Below the pieces are notes generated by a model. That model did not search any database and was not told the DNA's origin. It worked only from the letters and a program-made list of their open reading frames with translations. DNA of 64,000 nucleotides from contig NZ_CP135079.1 of assembly GCF_032121415.1 (NCBI RefSeq), forward strand, positions 3,534,001 to 3,598,000, written 5' to 3'. Below, piece by piece: positions 14,380-23,850 of the stretch. Each line of letters opens with the position of its first letter. Within the stretch, counting starts at the first letter, position 1. Made by a program: the position numbers and the translations under genes. The stretch comes from Streptomyces parvus. GTDB taxonomy: Bacteria > Actinomycetota > Actinomycetes > Streptomycetales > Streptomycetaceae.

Positions 14380-17352
14380 TCAGAGCCGTTCGATCCAGAT
14401 GTTGCGGAACCTCGGGTTCTCACCGGGGTCCCCGTGGTCCTGCAACTTGATGTGGCCCGGTGCGGGGCCCTCGGGGCGGCCCGCGCCGGTCGGGCCCGCG
14501 ATGGCGACGTTCTTGTGGACCGTCCTGCCGTTCCACCGGAGAGTCACCCGCGCGTCCTCGGTCTTCTTGCCGTCGCTGTCGAAGCGTGCCGCCCGGAACT
14601 CGATGTCGTAGCTCTGCCAGGTGCCGGGCGGCTTCGCCGCGTTGATGTCGGGGGCCTTGCGCAGGTAGATCGAACCGGCGTCGTTCGTGGCGGGTGCGTC
14701 GATCCCGAAGGACTCCAGTATCTGGAGCTCGTAACGCTCCTGGATGTAGACCCCGCTGTTGCCCCGGGCCTGTCCGGTGACGTCCGGCGGGTAGTGGGGC
14801 TGGTACCACTCGGCGTGCATCCGGAAGTCGCCGAACGTCTCCTTCGTCCGGATGTCTCCGCCGAACGACTCCACGGAGCCGTCCTCCGCCACCGGCCACT
14901 TCGCCGGGCCGCCGTCGTTCGATTCCCAGGCGTCCAGGTCCGTGCCGTCGAAGAGCGCGGTGCGCTTCGTCGGGGTGACGGTGAGGCTGTCGAGGTTCAC
15001 ATGGCCGTCGTCCTCGGGTCCGTAGGCGTACGTGATCGTGTTCGCGCCCTGCCGCAGGGGCACCGATTCGATGTGGGTCGCCCACGTGTTCCAGGCGACG
15101 GTGGAGTTCAGCCAGATCTGTTTGTGGCGCTCGCCGTTGACGTACAGGGTCATCGACCGGGGAGCGGGTCGCGGGTCGGAGTTCTGGCCGTTGGCGTACC
15201 GCAGCGCGAGGTCGTGCTTCCCCTTCTTGTCGGCGCGTACGGCGAAGGTGGTGCGGGAGCCCGGCTCCCAGTTGTTGTCGATGAAGCCGGTACCGGAGTA
15301 GCCGGAGTGGTTGTCGTTGAACTTGGTGCCGCCGGACAGTGAGGCGGACTCCGCCTCGTACACCGGCGGCGGCTTGGACCCGTCGGGCAGCGTGTTCAGG
15401 CTGTACCAGGCCTCGGTGCTCCACAGCTCCGCCCCGGACTCCGCGGCGAAGGGGCGCGGGGACTGCACGTGCACCACCCTGCCCGGGCGCAGGCCGTCCA
15501 TGGCCAGCGTCACCGTCCTGCGGTCCTCGGAGAGCGTCGCGGACGTGACGTCGAGGGTCTCCTCGTCGACCTTCGGGCCGCCGTACCTCGGGGTCGCCAC
15601 ATAACGCCACTGCTGAGCTTCGTACTTGGCCGCCAGGTCCTCGGCGGTCTCCGCGGAGAGCGGCTGCGTGTACTCGATCTCGAAGCCGCCGTCGACCGCC
15701 CGCATGGCGCGCATGTCGAAGGCCCCGTCGCCGGTGAGCGCGAGCTTCTGCAGGCCGAACTTGAGCTTGCCCTCCTGGCCCCAGTTCCCCGCGTCGCCGA
15801 TACCGCCGGCGTAGATCGCCCCGTCCGGGCCGAGGCTGATCCGGTTGATCCCGGCCTCCAGGCCCTGCGTCATCCGGAACACCGCGCCCTGGTACTCGCC
15901 GCCGACCTTCTCCAGGTAGGCCCGCTGGAGGCCGCCGTAGGTCACGTCGCCGAAGACCATCTGTCCGGCGAAGGGGCCTTCGGGCAGGAGGAGGGGGTTG
16001 CTCGGCGAGTTGGAGATCTCCCCGTGCGGCAGCCAGAGCACCGGCTCGGTCACCGGCTGGTCGTCGTAGACGCCGTCCGGGTTGGTGTGGTGGTTGTAGA
16101 AGGCGCCCTGCTCGATCCGCACCAGCTTCGACGTCGGCACGTACGCGCCCTGGTTGTCGGTGGCGAAGATCTCGCCCTCCGGGCCCCAGCCGAGGCCGTT
16201 CGGCGTGCGCAGCCCCCCGGCCACGTACGACACCTTGCCGGTCTTCTTGTTGATCTTGAGGGTGGACCCCCGGCCGGGCACGTTCTGCGGGTCCTGGGTC
16301 GCGCCCCCGGGGACCATGGCGATGCCCGTGCTGACGTAGAAGTGCCCCTCCTCGTACAGCAGCCCGAACGCGAACTCGTGGTAGTTGCCGCCGAACGGCC
16401 AGGTCGCGATCTGGCGGTACTCGTCGGTGACCTCGTCACCGTCCTTGTCGACCAGTGCGGTCAGGCCGTCCTTCTCGGAGACGTAGAGGGTGCCGTCGAC
16501 GTACTTGAGGCCCATCGGCTCCAGCAGGTTCTCGGCCACCAGCTTCTTGGTCACCTTCGACGGGTCGGTGTTCCCGGTGACGTTGTCGAGCAGATACACC
16601 TGCCCGAGCTCACTCTCCCTGCTGCCGCCCCAGGTGCTGACGGCCAGTCGGCCGTCCGGCAGCCAGTCCATGCCGGTGACCTGCGGTTCGAAACCGTCGG
16701 GGCGCAGATCGGTCAGCGTGTAGTCGGGGTGCACTCCGGCCAGCGGCAGGCCGTCGCCCGGTGACTCGTCGATGCCCTCGCACAGCTTGCGGCCCGGGGA
16801 GGTGACCCGGGTGACATCGGCGTCGGTGCTCAGCACCGAGGTGGGGACGACGGAGTACGCGCCCGCCCCGGGCGGACGCCACTCCAGCAGGAGGCGCTGG
16901 TCGTACTCGCCGTCCCAGTGGTCGATGCGCAGCGCGTGGTGGCCCGCGGCCAGCTCGGCCGAGCCTTCCTTGGGCTGGGCGCCGTGCTTGCCTCCGTTGT
17001 CGATGATCTCCGTGCCGTCGATGATCAGCCGGGATCCGTCGTCGCTGGTGATGCGGAAGTCGTACGTCCCGGCCGACCCGACGTTCAGGTTCGCGGTGAC
17101 CTCGGTGACGAACTTGCCGCTCAGCCCGAAGTCGTCGGCGGTGGTCCAGTCGATCGTCGGCTTCAACTCGTCGACGTTGGGCGTCTGTCCGGGCTTGAGC
17201 GTGCAGAAGTCCTCCAGGGCCATCTGTACGTCGAAGACCCGCATGGTCACGCCCGGTTCCTGTGGCGGTATGTCGGGAGGCTGGGCGGCGGCCTGGCCCT
17301 GGACGAGGGTGGAGAGGAACACGGCTGAGACGAGTACGGTCAAGCGCCGCAT
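14380..17352 (-). CDS. Secreted multidomain protein: PA14, beta-propeller, CBM6-like, DUF1080
   Basis: This 990-residue protein has a clear signal peptide (MRRLTVLVSAVFLSTLVQGQAAA). Four units follow. Residues about 60-185 form a PA14-type lectin domain (TYDFRITSDDGSRLIIDG, HALRIDHWDGEYDQRLLLEW). Residues about 215-560 form a PQQ/sugar-dehydrogenase-like beta-propeller (GLGWGPEGEIFATDNQ, YHEFAFGLLYEEG). Residues about 670-790 resemble a CBM6 carbohydrate-binding module (YEAESASLSGG). Residues about 795-990 match DUF1080, the 3-keto-glycoside hydrolase-like fold (LFDGTDLDAWES, GNSGVYIQERYELQIL). It probably binds and degrades an oxidised sugar outside the cell. The start has AAGGAGG upstream. 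A LacI-type site lies about 100 bases further up. Confidence 0.88.
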   Translation of the reverse strand: MRRLTVLVSAVFLSTLVQGQAAAQPPDIPPQEPGVTMRVFDVQMALEDFCTLKPGQTPNVDELKPTIDWTTADDFGLSGKFVTEVTANLNVGSAGTYDFRITSDDGSRLIIDGTEIIDNGGKHGAQPKEGSAELAAGHHALRIDHWDGEYDQRLLLEWRPPGAGAYSVVPTSVLSTDADVTRVTSPGRKLCEGIDESPGDGLPLAGVHPDYTLTDLRPDGFEPQVTGMDWLPDGRLAVSTWGGSRESELGQVYLLDNVTGNTDPSKVTKKLVAENLLEPMGLKYVDGTLYVSEKDGLTALVDKDGDEVTDEYRQIATWPFGGNYHEFAFGLLYEEGHFYVSTGIAMVPGGATQDPQNVPGRGSTLKINKKTGKVSYVAGGLRTPNGLGWGPEGEIFATDNQGAYVPTSKLVRIEQGAFYNHHTNPDGVYDDQPVTEPVLWLPHGEISNSPSNPLLLPEGPFAGQMVFGDVTYGGLQRAYLEKVGGEYQGAVFRMTQGLEAGINRISLGPDGAIYAGGIGDAGNWGQEGKLKFGLQKLALTGDGAFDMRAMRAVDGGFEIEYTQPLSAETAEDLAAKYEAQQWRYVATPRYGGPKVDEETLDVTSATLSEDRRTVTLAMDGLRPGRVVHVQSPRPFAAESGAELWSTEAWYSLNTLPDGSKPPPVYEAESASLSGGTKFNDNHSGYSGTGFIDNNWEPGSRTTFAVRADKKGKHDLALRYANGQNSDPRPAPRSMTLYVNGERHKQIWLNSTVAWNTWATHIESVPLRQGANTITYAYGPEDDGHVNLDSLTVTPTKRTALFDGTDLDAWESNDGGPAKWPVAEDGSVESFGGDIRTKETFGDFRMHAEWYQPHYPPDVTGQARGNSGVYIQERYELQILESFGIDAPATNDAGSIYLRKAPDINAAKPPGTWQSYDIEFRAARFDSDGKKTEDARVTLRWNGRTVHKNVAIAGPTGAGRPEGPAPGHIKLQDHGDPGENPRFRNIWIERL

Positions 17353-17451
17353 GGGCCTGCCTCCTTGGGGGCCGAGGCAGCTGGCGGTCGGTGGCTGACG
17401 GGCTGCCGCACATCAGTGAAGGGCAGCCCCCGCGGAAAAGGCAACAGGTCG

Positions 17452-17463
17452 GCAAGCGCTTTC
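17452..17463. promoter_or_regulatory. LacI-type operator candidate upstream of the secreted sugar protein
   Basis: The sequence GCAAGCGCTTTC contains the palindrome AAGCGCTT (17454-17461), the core of the AAGCGCTT-type sites bound by LacI-family sugar regulators. It lies about 100 bases upstream of the start at 17352. A second AAAGCGCT lies at 17570-17577 inside a GACAG-6-CTGTC repeat. No LacI gene is in the window. Confidence 0.45.
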
Positions 17464-17592
17464 TATTTTATCGTTGTACATGGGGTGGGTGTTTGATCAT
17501 CGGAGTCGGTTCCTATTCGCTTGCGTCTCCTGCGGAAGTGGGGCTCACGACGTTGTTGGATGCAGACAGAAAGCGCTGTCTTGAATGCTCCT

Positions 17593-18504
17593 TCAAGCCA
17601 TGCCGTTCGTCTCCTCGCCGCGCCTTGTCGTCAGTCGGGCCGCCGAGGCGATCGCGGCGCGGGCCTCGTGTTCCGGCAGACCCGTGCGGACGGCGGCCGC
17701 GGTGAGCGCGTCGGCCAGGGCGTCGCCGAAGCCGTGTTCGTACGCGCGGCAGGCCGCCCAGAACAGTCGGGTGTTGCGCTGGCCCTCGTGGGCGGCCAGC
17801 ACGAACTGGATCAGGCCCTCGCCCCGGCGGTCCGGAGTGGGGGCGAGGCCCGCACCCGTGGTGGCCGTGGGCGGGCGGCGGGGCTGGGTGAGGAGGCGGA
17901 GCAGGGCGCGGGGGCACGGGGCCGGTGCGAGGTGGGCGGTGCCGGGGGCCAGGCGGTAGCGGCCGCGGGCGGTGACCGAGCCGGGGCCGACCAGGTAGCC
18001 GCCGCTGCCGCGGATGTCGATGCCCGGGGCGAGGCGGCCGGCGGAGTTGGGGACCGTCGCGTCGGCGGGCCCCGCCAGCCAGAGGTGGCGGCCGCCGCTC
18101 GGGGTGAGCACCGTGACCGTCGGCGGGATCGTGAACAGGTGCTGGAGGGCCAGCTGACGCAGCGCGCCCGCCGCGTCGCTGCCGTACGCCGGGTCGACGT
18201 CCAGGTCGATGCCGATGAGGCGGTGCGGGGCGCGTCCGCAGGCGATGCCGTAACCGGTGGCCCGGGGGGCGGCGGCGAAGAGGGCGCGGACGGCCGCGGG
18301 GTCGGTGGTGGCGTCGTGCACTCCGTGTCCCGGCAGCCCGCACTCGCCCCGGCAGTGCGTCGGGGGCTGCTGATCGCCGCGGTGGGGGGAGCGCAGGGCG
18401 GGGAGCTTGGTGGCGGAAAGGGGGAAGACGGGGAGGCCGCGCCCGGCGGCGGCCAGGGCATGGGCCAGGGCCAGGGTGTGGGTCTGCCGGTCGGTGGTGG
18501 CCAT
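17593..18504 (-). CDS. Bifunctional DNA primase/polymerase, chromosomal paralogue
   Basis: The predicted protein has 303 residues. It has the same prim-pol layout as the element gene at 641: GLPVFPLS near the start, a Cys/His motif (HCRGECGLPGHG), the DxD motif in LIGIDLDVDPAYG, GGRHLWLAG and GGYLVGPGS. I start it at ATG 18504; a slightly longer start (18522) is possible. It is a lone gene with no DUF3987, integrase or transfer genes beside it. It may be a domesticated remnant of an old element or a conserved host gene. The gene is intact and catalytic residues are present. Confidence 0.85.
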   Translation of the reverse strand: MATTDRQTHTLALAHALAAAGRGLPVFPLSATKLPALRSPHRGDQQPPTHCRGECGLPGHGVHDATTDPAAVRALFAAAPRATGYGIACGRAPHRLIGIDLDVDPAYGSDAAGALRQLALQHLFTIPPTVTVLTPSGGRHLWLAGPADATVPNSAGRLAPGIDIRGSGGYLVGPGSVTARGRYRLAPGTAHLAPAPCPRALLRLLTQPRRPPTATTGAGLAPTPDRRGEGLIQFVLAAHEGQRNTRLFWAACRAYEHGFGDALADALTAAAVRTGLPEHEARAAIASAARLTTRRGEETNGMA

Positions 18505-18851
18505 GGAACGAGTTTCGTACATACGTTCGAAGAAGGGAAGGGGGGGGTGGTCGGGAGGCGGGCGAGGGCAGGCTCGGGGGCGGCCGATGAGGGTGAGTGG
18601 CGGAACGCTTCTTCCCCGGCGCCCCAACGGTCGCCGCGATTCCCTCGCTGACCTGGACTTCTCTGCGGCTTGGGAGGTTTATCCGCTCTTCGTCATACGG
18701 GAGAGGGAATCGGGAGGTGGTGAGGGATTCGCCGGGGATGTGCTGGGCAACTCTGGTCTCGCGACGTTGTGAACAGCACCGGGGTGGTCGGCCGACTTCC
18801 CCGGAATCGGCCGAAGATGAAGCCGCAGTTCCGCTTTCTGGAGGAAATGAC
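18505..18851. other. Divergent intergenic region
   Basis: This 347-base gap lies between the divergent prim-pol and small secreted protein genes. It should hold promoters for both. I see no additional gene, RNA or strong repeat, only a G-rich tract near 18,539-18,548 and the GGAGG ribosome site of the next gene. Confidence 0.5.
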
Positions 18852-19166
18852 ATGGCAAGTATCCGTACCGCTCGCGTCCTCGCCGCCGTCGCTGCTCTGC
18901 CCCTGACCGTCGCGCTCTGCGGCGGGGTCGCCGTGGCGGACAACGGCTCCTTCGCGAACGACGGATCGAACGCGGCCGTGGCGACGATCGGCGGCAGCGG
19001 TGTCGGCGGCAACAACTCCGGCAACTCGTCCACGACCCAGCAGCAGGCCGTCGGCGCCGGTGCGTCGAACCAGAACACGTCCGCCCAGGTGAGCAACTCG
19101 GCCTTTGTGCCGATCGATCAGTCGGACCACAGCGTCGCGGTGAACTTCACGCCGTTCTTCTGGTGA
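18852..19166 (+). CDS. Small secreted Asn/Ser/Gly-rich protein
   Basis: This 104-residue protein has a signal peptide ending in AVA (about residues 1-29). A mature part of about 75 residues, rich in Gly, Asn, Ser and Gln, follows (IGGSGVGGNNSGNSS, TTQQQAVGAGASNQNTS). It ends with an aromatic tail NFTPFFW. The start ATG 18852 follows GGAGGAAATGAC. There is no cysteine. Size and composition recall the small surface-active or amyloid-like proteins that streptomycetes secrete, but it lacks chaplin or rodlin sequence motifs. Two stop-proximal features, a long hairpin and the following gene gap, show it is monocistronic. Function unknown. Confidence 0.75.
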   Translation: MASIRTARVLAAVAALPLTVALCGGVAVADNGSFANDGSNAAVATIGGSGVGGNNSGNSSTTQQQAVGAGASNQNTSAQVSNSAFVPIDQSDHSVAVNFTPFFW

Positions 19167-19240
19167 TCCGTCCGGTGATCCTCATCGGGTGACGTGTGCG
19201 TCGGGACCTCCCGGGGGGTGGGTTCCGGCGGACCGGACGG

Positions 19241-19280
19241 CAGCCCGCACGGCGGCACTTCGGTGCCGCCGTGCGGGCTG
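19241..19280 (+). terminator. 18-base perfect stem with TTCG tetraloop
   Basis: Arms CAGCCCGCACGGCGGCAC (19241-19258) and its exact complement (19263-19280) enclose a TTCG loop, an especially stable RNA hairpin. It lies 75 bases after the small secreted protein stop and should terminate that transcript. Confidence 0.8.
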
Positions 19281-19374
19281 CCCGCGTCTTGACGGGAAGT
19301 CGAGATCTGACGGACAGCCAGATGTGATGCTCTGGAGGCCCCTGCGTGCATCTCGCTCCTACGGAACGCCAGCA

Positions 19375-20013
19375 GTGACCCCCGTCGAACTTCGTTCGTT
19401 CTTCCGTGCGTTGACGGACGACGAGGCCGCGCCGGGGAGCGAGCGGCAGCGGTGTCGGCTGCTCCGGCGGATCGGCGCCGACCGGCTGCTCGGGCTTGGC
19501 CGGCCCGAGGCGTACGGGGGCCGGGGCCCCGGCCCCCACGAGCAGTTCGTCTTCTTTGACAAGGCGTACCGGGCCGGCGCCCCCGCCCCGGCGAGGCCAG
19601 CGGGGTGAAGTTCGCGGGCACGGAGGGCGCGGTCGAGGTCTACCGGATGTGTCAGGAGGCCGTGGGCGAGAGGGGGGGTGGGGCGGGAGCTGAAGCCGTA
19701 CGGCCGGAGGCCGACAACGGCCGGCGAGGCCGGGCGCGATGAGCTGTCCGACGTGCTCCTGTGCTTCGTCGGCCGTGCCGCCGCCACCGCCGGGCGCGGC
19801 AAGGACCCCGTCAACGAGTCGGCGCTCCCAACTACCCGGGCGACGTGCTGCGGTTGACCGGGCGGATTACGGAGGTGGCCGGCGAGGGACAGGCCGAGCC
19901 GGTCGACGGGGGGTCGGTCGAAGCGGTCGTCCAGGTCATCGGCGGCAACGGCATCGGCCGCCACGTCACCGGCACGGTCACCATCGCCCTCCCGCGGAAA
20001 GGCGAAGGGAAGC
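19375..20013 (+). pseudogene. Degraded acyl-CoA dehydrogenase-like and hot-dog-fold remnants
   Basis: A frame from GTG 19375 to 19608 encodes VELRSFFRALTDDEA and GLGRPEAYGGRGPGPHEQFVFFDKAYRAGAP. This resembles the N-terminus of an acyl-CoA dehydrogenase broken after about 77 residues. Around 19,840-20,010 another frame gives GDVLRLTGRITEV and GNGIGRHVTGTVTIALP, the end of a MaoC/hot-dog-fold protein. Between them the frames are disordered. The fragments sit in the usual order just before a thiolase-like gene, so this is the ruin of a CoA-ester catabolic operon. Family labels are tentative because only fragments remain. Confidence 0.6.
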
Positions 20014-21174
20014 ATGAGCATCCGAAGAGCCGACTTGCTCGGCGGGAAGGCCGCGATCGTCGGTATCGGGGCCACCGAGTTCTCCAAGGACTCCGGCCGC
20101 GGCGAGCTGAGACTGGCCGTCGAGGCGGTCCGTGCCGCTCTCGACGATGCCGGCCTCGCCCCCGCCGATGTGGACGGGCTCGTCACCTTCACCATGGACA
20201 CCAGCCCCGAGATCACCGTCGCCCAGGCGGCCGGGATCGGCGAGCTGTCGTTCTTCTCCCGGATCCACTACGGCGGCGGCGCGGCCTGCGCCACCGTGCA
20301 GCAGGCCGCGCTCGCGGTGGCCAGCGGCATCGCGGACGTCGTCGTCTGCTACCGGGCCTTCAACGAACGCTCCGGCCGCCGCTTCGGCTCCGGCGTCCAG
20401 CGGCCGAGCCCACGGCCGAGGGCACGGCGCTCGGCTGGAACCTCCCGTACGGGCTGCTCACCCCCGCCTCCTGGGTGGCGATGACGGCCCAGCGCTACCT
20501 GCACACCTACGGCCTGGGGCCGGAGGTCTTCGGGCACGTGGCGGTGGTCGACCGGCTCCACGCGGCGCGGAACCCGGCGGCGTGCTTCCACGGGAAGCCC
20601 ATCACGCTCGCCGACCACGCCGCGTCCCGCTGGATCGTGGAGCCGCTGCGGCTGCTGGACTGCTGCCAGGAGACCGACGGCGGCCAGGGCTCGTCGTCAC
20701 CGGCGTGGAGCGGGCCCGCGATCTGCCCCGGCCGCCCGCCGTCGTCGTCGCCGCGGCGCAGGGGGCGGGCCGGTCGCAGGAGCAGATGACGAGCTACTAC
20801 CGGGACGGGCTCAACGGCCTGCCGGAGACCGCCGTTGTCGCCCGGCAGCTCTGGCGCGGCTCCGGGCTGTCCCCGGCCGACATCGATGTGGGCATCCTCT
20901 ACGACCATTTCACCCCGTTCGTCCTGATGCAGTTGGAGAAGTTCGGCTTCTGCCGACCGGGGGGGGCGACTTCGTCGCGGCGGACGCCCTGCCCCTGAAC
21001 ACCCATGGGGGCCAGCTGGGGGAGGCGTACCTCCATGGGATGAACGGCATCGCGGAGGCCCTCCGGCAGATCCGCGGCACCTCGGTGAACCAGGTGGCGG
21101 GCGCGGCAAGGTCCCTGGTCACGGCCGGTACGGGCGTTCCGGCGTCGGGCCTGGCCCTCGGTACGGACGGCTGA
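20014..21174 (+). pseudogene. Thiolase-superfamily lipid-transfer protein, broken by about three frameshifts
   Basis: The protein starts in one frame from ATG 20014 (AAIVGIGATEFSKDSGRGEL...). It continues from about 20,400 in a second (AEPTAEGTALGWNLPYGLLTP...), from about 20,690 in a third (LVVTGVERARDLPRPPAVVV...), and returns after a run of eight G at about 20,959-20,966 (DFVAADALPLNTHGGQLGEAY...) to the stop at 21172-21174. Joined, it is a normal SCP2-thiolase-like protein of about 385 residues, used in sterol or acyl-CoA degradation. At least one break lies in a homopolymer run, so sequencing error is possible. The decayed genes upstream favour real pseudogenisation. Confidence 0.8.
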
Positions 21175-21354
21175 GCGGCACCTTCCGGGTACGGGCGGCT
21201 CCCCGGGGCGCTCGGGGGCGGACCCTGACGGAGGGGGGAAGGCCCGTCCACCTTCAGGAGGTGCAGGGTGGACGCCCCCTACAACCTGAGGCGGACAGCG
21301 CTTCGGGACCTGGGGCCGATCCCCTCGGCGGCGCCCGCTCCTAGCGTTGAGTAC

Positions 21355-21918
21355 ATGACCACGCCAGTCTGCACGGGCGCCTCCAGGGCGGCCTCCGCCA
21401 CCGCCGGACACCACCCCCACCCGCCCTACGCGTCGTTCTCCTCGTACGTACGGGCCCGGGGACCGGTCCTGCTGCGTACCGCGCGCTCGCTCACCGCGAA
21501 CCCGTGCGACGCGGAGGACCTGCTGCAGACCGCGCTCGCCAAGACGTACGTGGCCTGGGAGCGGATCGAGGACCACCGGGCGCTGGACGGCTACGTCCGC
21601 CGGGCCCTGCTGAACACCCGCACCTCGCAGTGGCGCAAGCGCAAGGTCGACGAGTTCGCCTGCGAGGAGCTGCCCGAGCGGGAGAGCCTTCCGACGCCGG
21701 ACCCGGCCGAGCAGCAGTCGCTGCACGACGCGATGTGGCGCGCGGTGCTCAAGCTCCCGGACCGCCAGCGTGCGATGGTCGTCCTGCGCTATTACGAGGA
21801 CCTGAGCGAGGCCCAGACGGCGGAGGTCCTCGGCGTGTCGATCGGTACGGTCAAGAGCGCCGTCTCCCGCGCCCTCGGCAAGCTCCGCGAGGACCCGGAG
21901 CTGACACCGGTCCGCTGA
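21355..21918 (+). CDS. SigE-family ECF RNA polymerase sigma factor
   Basis: This 187-residue sigma factor has region 2 (FSSYVRARGPVLLRTARSL...DAEDLLQTALAKTYVAW) and region 4 (LKLPDRQRAMVVLRYYEDLSEAQTAEVLGVSIGTVKSAVSRAL), with no extra C-terminal domain. This matches the short SigE-family ECF factors common in streptomycetes. No anti-sigma gene is adjacent. I choose ATG 21355 because it directly precedes the variable leader; an upstream in-frame start at 21268 lacks support. Regulation and target promoters are unknown. Confidence 0.85.
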   Translation: MTTPVCTGASRAASATAGHHPHPPYASFSSYVRARGPVLLRTARSLTANPCDAEDLLQTALAKTYVAWERIEDHRALDGYVRRALLNTRTSQWRKRKVDEFACEELPERESLPTPDPAEQQSLHDAMWRAVLKLPDRQRAMVVLRYYEDLSEAQTAEVLGVSIGTVKSAVSRALGKLREDPELTPVR

Positions 21919-22109
21919 CGCGAGCCCGCAGACTCCGGCCCGTCGAAGCGAGTCCGCGCCGACGCCGGCATGCCGGTTTCACGATCCCGGAAGAGTCTCC
22001 CGCAAGGCCCCGGTCAGGAATTCCGTCCCGCGAGTAGTGACATACCGCGTGGTATGTGCGCAGAATCAGCGGAAACCTACTGCCGCGTAGCGCCCACCGG
22101 GAGGACGCC

Positions 22110-23762
22110 GTGCTGAGCACCATGCAGGACGTACCGCTGACTGTCACCCGCATCCTGCACCACGGGATGACGATTCACGGGAAGTCGCAGGTCACGACCT
22201 GGACCGGCGAACCCGAGCCGCACCGCCGTACGTTCGCCGAGATCGGCGTCCGCGCCACCCGGCTGGCCAATGCGCTCCGCGACGAGCTGGGCATCGACGG
22301 CGACCAGCGGGTCGCCACGCTCATGTGGAACAACGCGGAACATGTCGAGGCCTACCTCGCCATCCCCTCCATGGGCGCCGTGCTCCACACCCTCAACCTC
22401 CGGCTCCCGCCCGAGCAGCTCGCCTGGATCGTCAACCACGCGGACGACAAGGCCGTGATCGTCAACGGTTCGCTGCTGCCGCTCCTCGTGCCGCTGCTGC
22501 CCCACCTGCCGAGCATCGAGCACGTCGTCGTGGCCGGTCCCGGCGACCGCTCCGCCCTCGCCGGGATCACGCCCCGCGTGCACGAGTACGAGGAGCTGAT
22601 CGCGGGCCGCTCCACCACGTTCGACTGGCCCGAGCTGGACGAACGCCAGGCCGCCGCCATGTGTTACACCTCCGGCACCACGGGCGACCCGAAGGGCGTC
22701 GTGTACTCGCACCGGTCGATCTACCTGCACTCGATGCAGGTCAACATGACCGAGTCGATGGGGCTGACCGACAAGGACACCACCCTCGTCGTCGTGCCCC
22801 AGTTCCATGTGAACGCCTGGGGTCTGCCGCACGCCACGTTCATGAGCGGCGTCAACATGCTCATGCCGGACCGCTTCCTCCAGCCCGCCCCGCTCGCCGA
22901 CATGATCGAGCGCGAGCGCCCCACGCACGCGGCCGCCGTGCCCACCATCTGGCAGGGCCTGCTCGCCGAGGTCACCGCCAGCCCGCGCGACCTCACCTCC
23001 ATGGCCAACGTGACCATCGGCGGCGCGGCCTGCCCGCCCTCGCTGATGGAGGCGTACGACAAGCTCGGCGTCCGGCTCTGCCACGCCTGGGGCATGACGG
23101 AGACCTCGCCGCTGGGCACCATGGCCCACCCGCCCGCCGGGCTGAGCGACGAGGAGCAGTGGCCCTACCGGGTCACCCAGGGCCGCTTCCCGGCCGGAGT
23201 CGAGGCGCGGCTGGTCGGCCCCGGCGGCGAACACCTCCCGTGGGATGGCGAGTCGGCCGGTGAGCTGGAGGTCCGGGGCCCCTGGATCGCCGCGGCCTAC
23301 TACGGTGGCTCCGACGGCGAGCACCTGCGCCCCGAGGACAAGTTCAGCGAGGACGGCTGGCTGAAGACCGGTGATGTCGGCGTGATCAGCACCGACGGCT
23401 TCCTCACGCTCACCGACCGGGCCAAGGACGTCATCAAGTCGGGCGGCGAATGGATCTCCAGCGTCGAGCTGGAGAACGCGCTGATGGCCCACCCGGAGGT
23501 CGCGGAGGCGGCGGTCGTCGCCGTACCGGACGAGAAGTGGGGGGAGCGGCCGCTCGCGACCGTGGTCCTCAAGGAAGGCGCCGCCGATGTCGACTACGAG
23601 GCGCTGAAGGCGTTCCTCGCCGAGTCGGGCATCGCCAGGTGGCAGCTGCCGGAGCGCTGGTCGGTGATCCCCGCCGTGCCGAAGACGAGCGTGGGGAAGT
23701 TCGACAAGAAGGTGATCCGCAAGCAGTACGCGGCAGGCGAGCTGGACGTCACCCAGCTCTGA
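22110..23762 (+). CDS. Long-chain fatty-acid-CoA ligase (AMP-binding)
   Basis: The predicted protein has 550 residues. The adenylation P-loop motif ([17 protein letters not shown]) lies near residues 189-205, [12 protein letters not shown] in the middle, and [30 protein letters not shown] with the catalytic Lys-containing [11 protein letters not shown] motif near the C-terminus. It activates a fatty or related carboxylic acid as acyl-AMP and then acyl-CoA. The GTG at 22110 has GGGAGG upstream; ATG 22122 is an alternative. It stands alone on the + strand, separated by 191 bases from the sigma gene. The specific acid cannot be told from sequence. Confidence 0.9.
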   Translation: MLSTMQDVPLTVTRILHHGMTIHGKSQVTTWTGEPEPHRRTFAEIGVRATRLANALRDELGIDGDQRVATLMWNNAEHVEAYLAIPSMGAVLHTLNLRLPPEQLAWIVNHADDKAVIVNGSLLPLLVPLLPHLPSIEHVVVAGPGDRSALAGITPRVHEYEELIAGRSTTFDWPELDERQAAAMCYTSGTTGDPKGVVYSHRSIYLHSMQVNMTESMGLTDKDTTLVVVPQFHVNAWGLPHATFMSGVNMLMPDRFLQPAPLADMIERERPTHAAAVPTIWQGLLAEVTASPRDLTSMANVTIGGAACPPSLMEAYDKLGVRLCHAWGMTETSPLGTMAHPPAGLSDEEQWPYRVTQGRFPAGVEARLVGPGGEHLPWDGESAGELEVRGPWIAAAYYGGSDGEHLRPEDKFSEDGWLKTGDVGVISTDGFLTLTDRAKDVIKSGGEWISSVELENALMAHPEVAEAAVVAVPDEKWGERPLATVVLKEGAADVDYEALKAFLAESGIARWQLPERWSVIPAVPKTSVGKFDKKVIRKQYAAGELDVTQL

Positions 23763-23850
23763 GCTTCCGCGCCGCACGTTTCACGTGAAGCAGGGCGGGG
23801 GCGGTACGGAATCCCGTACCGCCCCCGGCCTGTTCTGCTTTCGCGTGCGC

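Noticed and set aside
19625..19840. A separate gene between the acyl-CoA dehydrogenase-like and hot-dog remnants
   Set aside because: No frame in this stretch is coherent for more than about 30 residues. It reads as decayed sequence.
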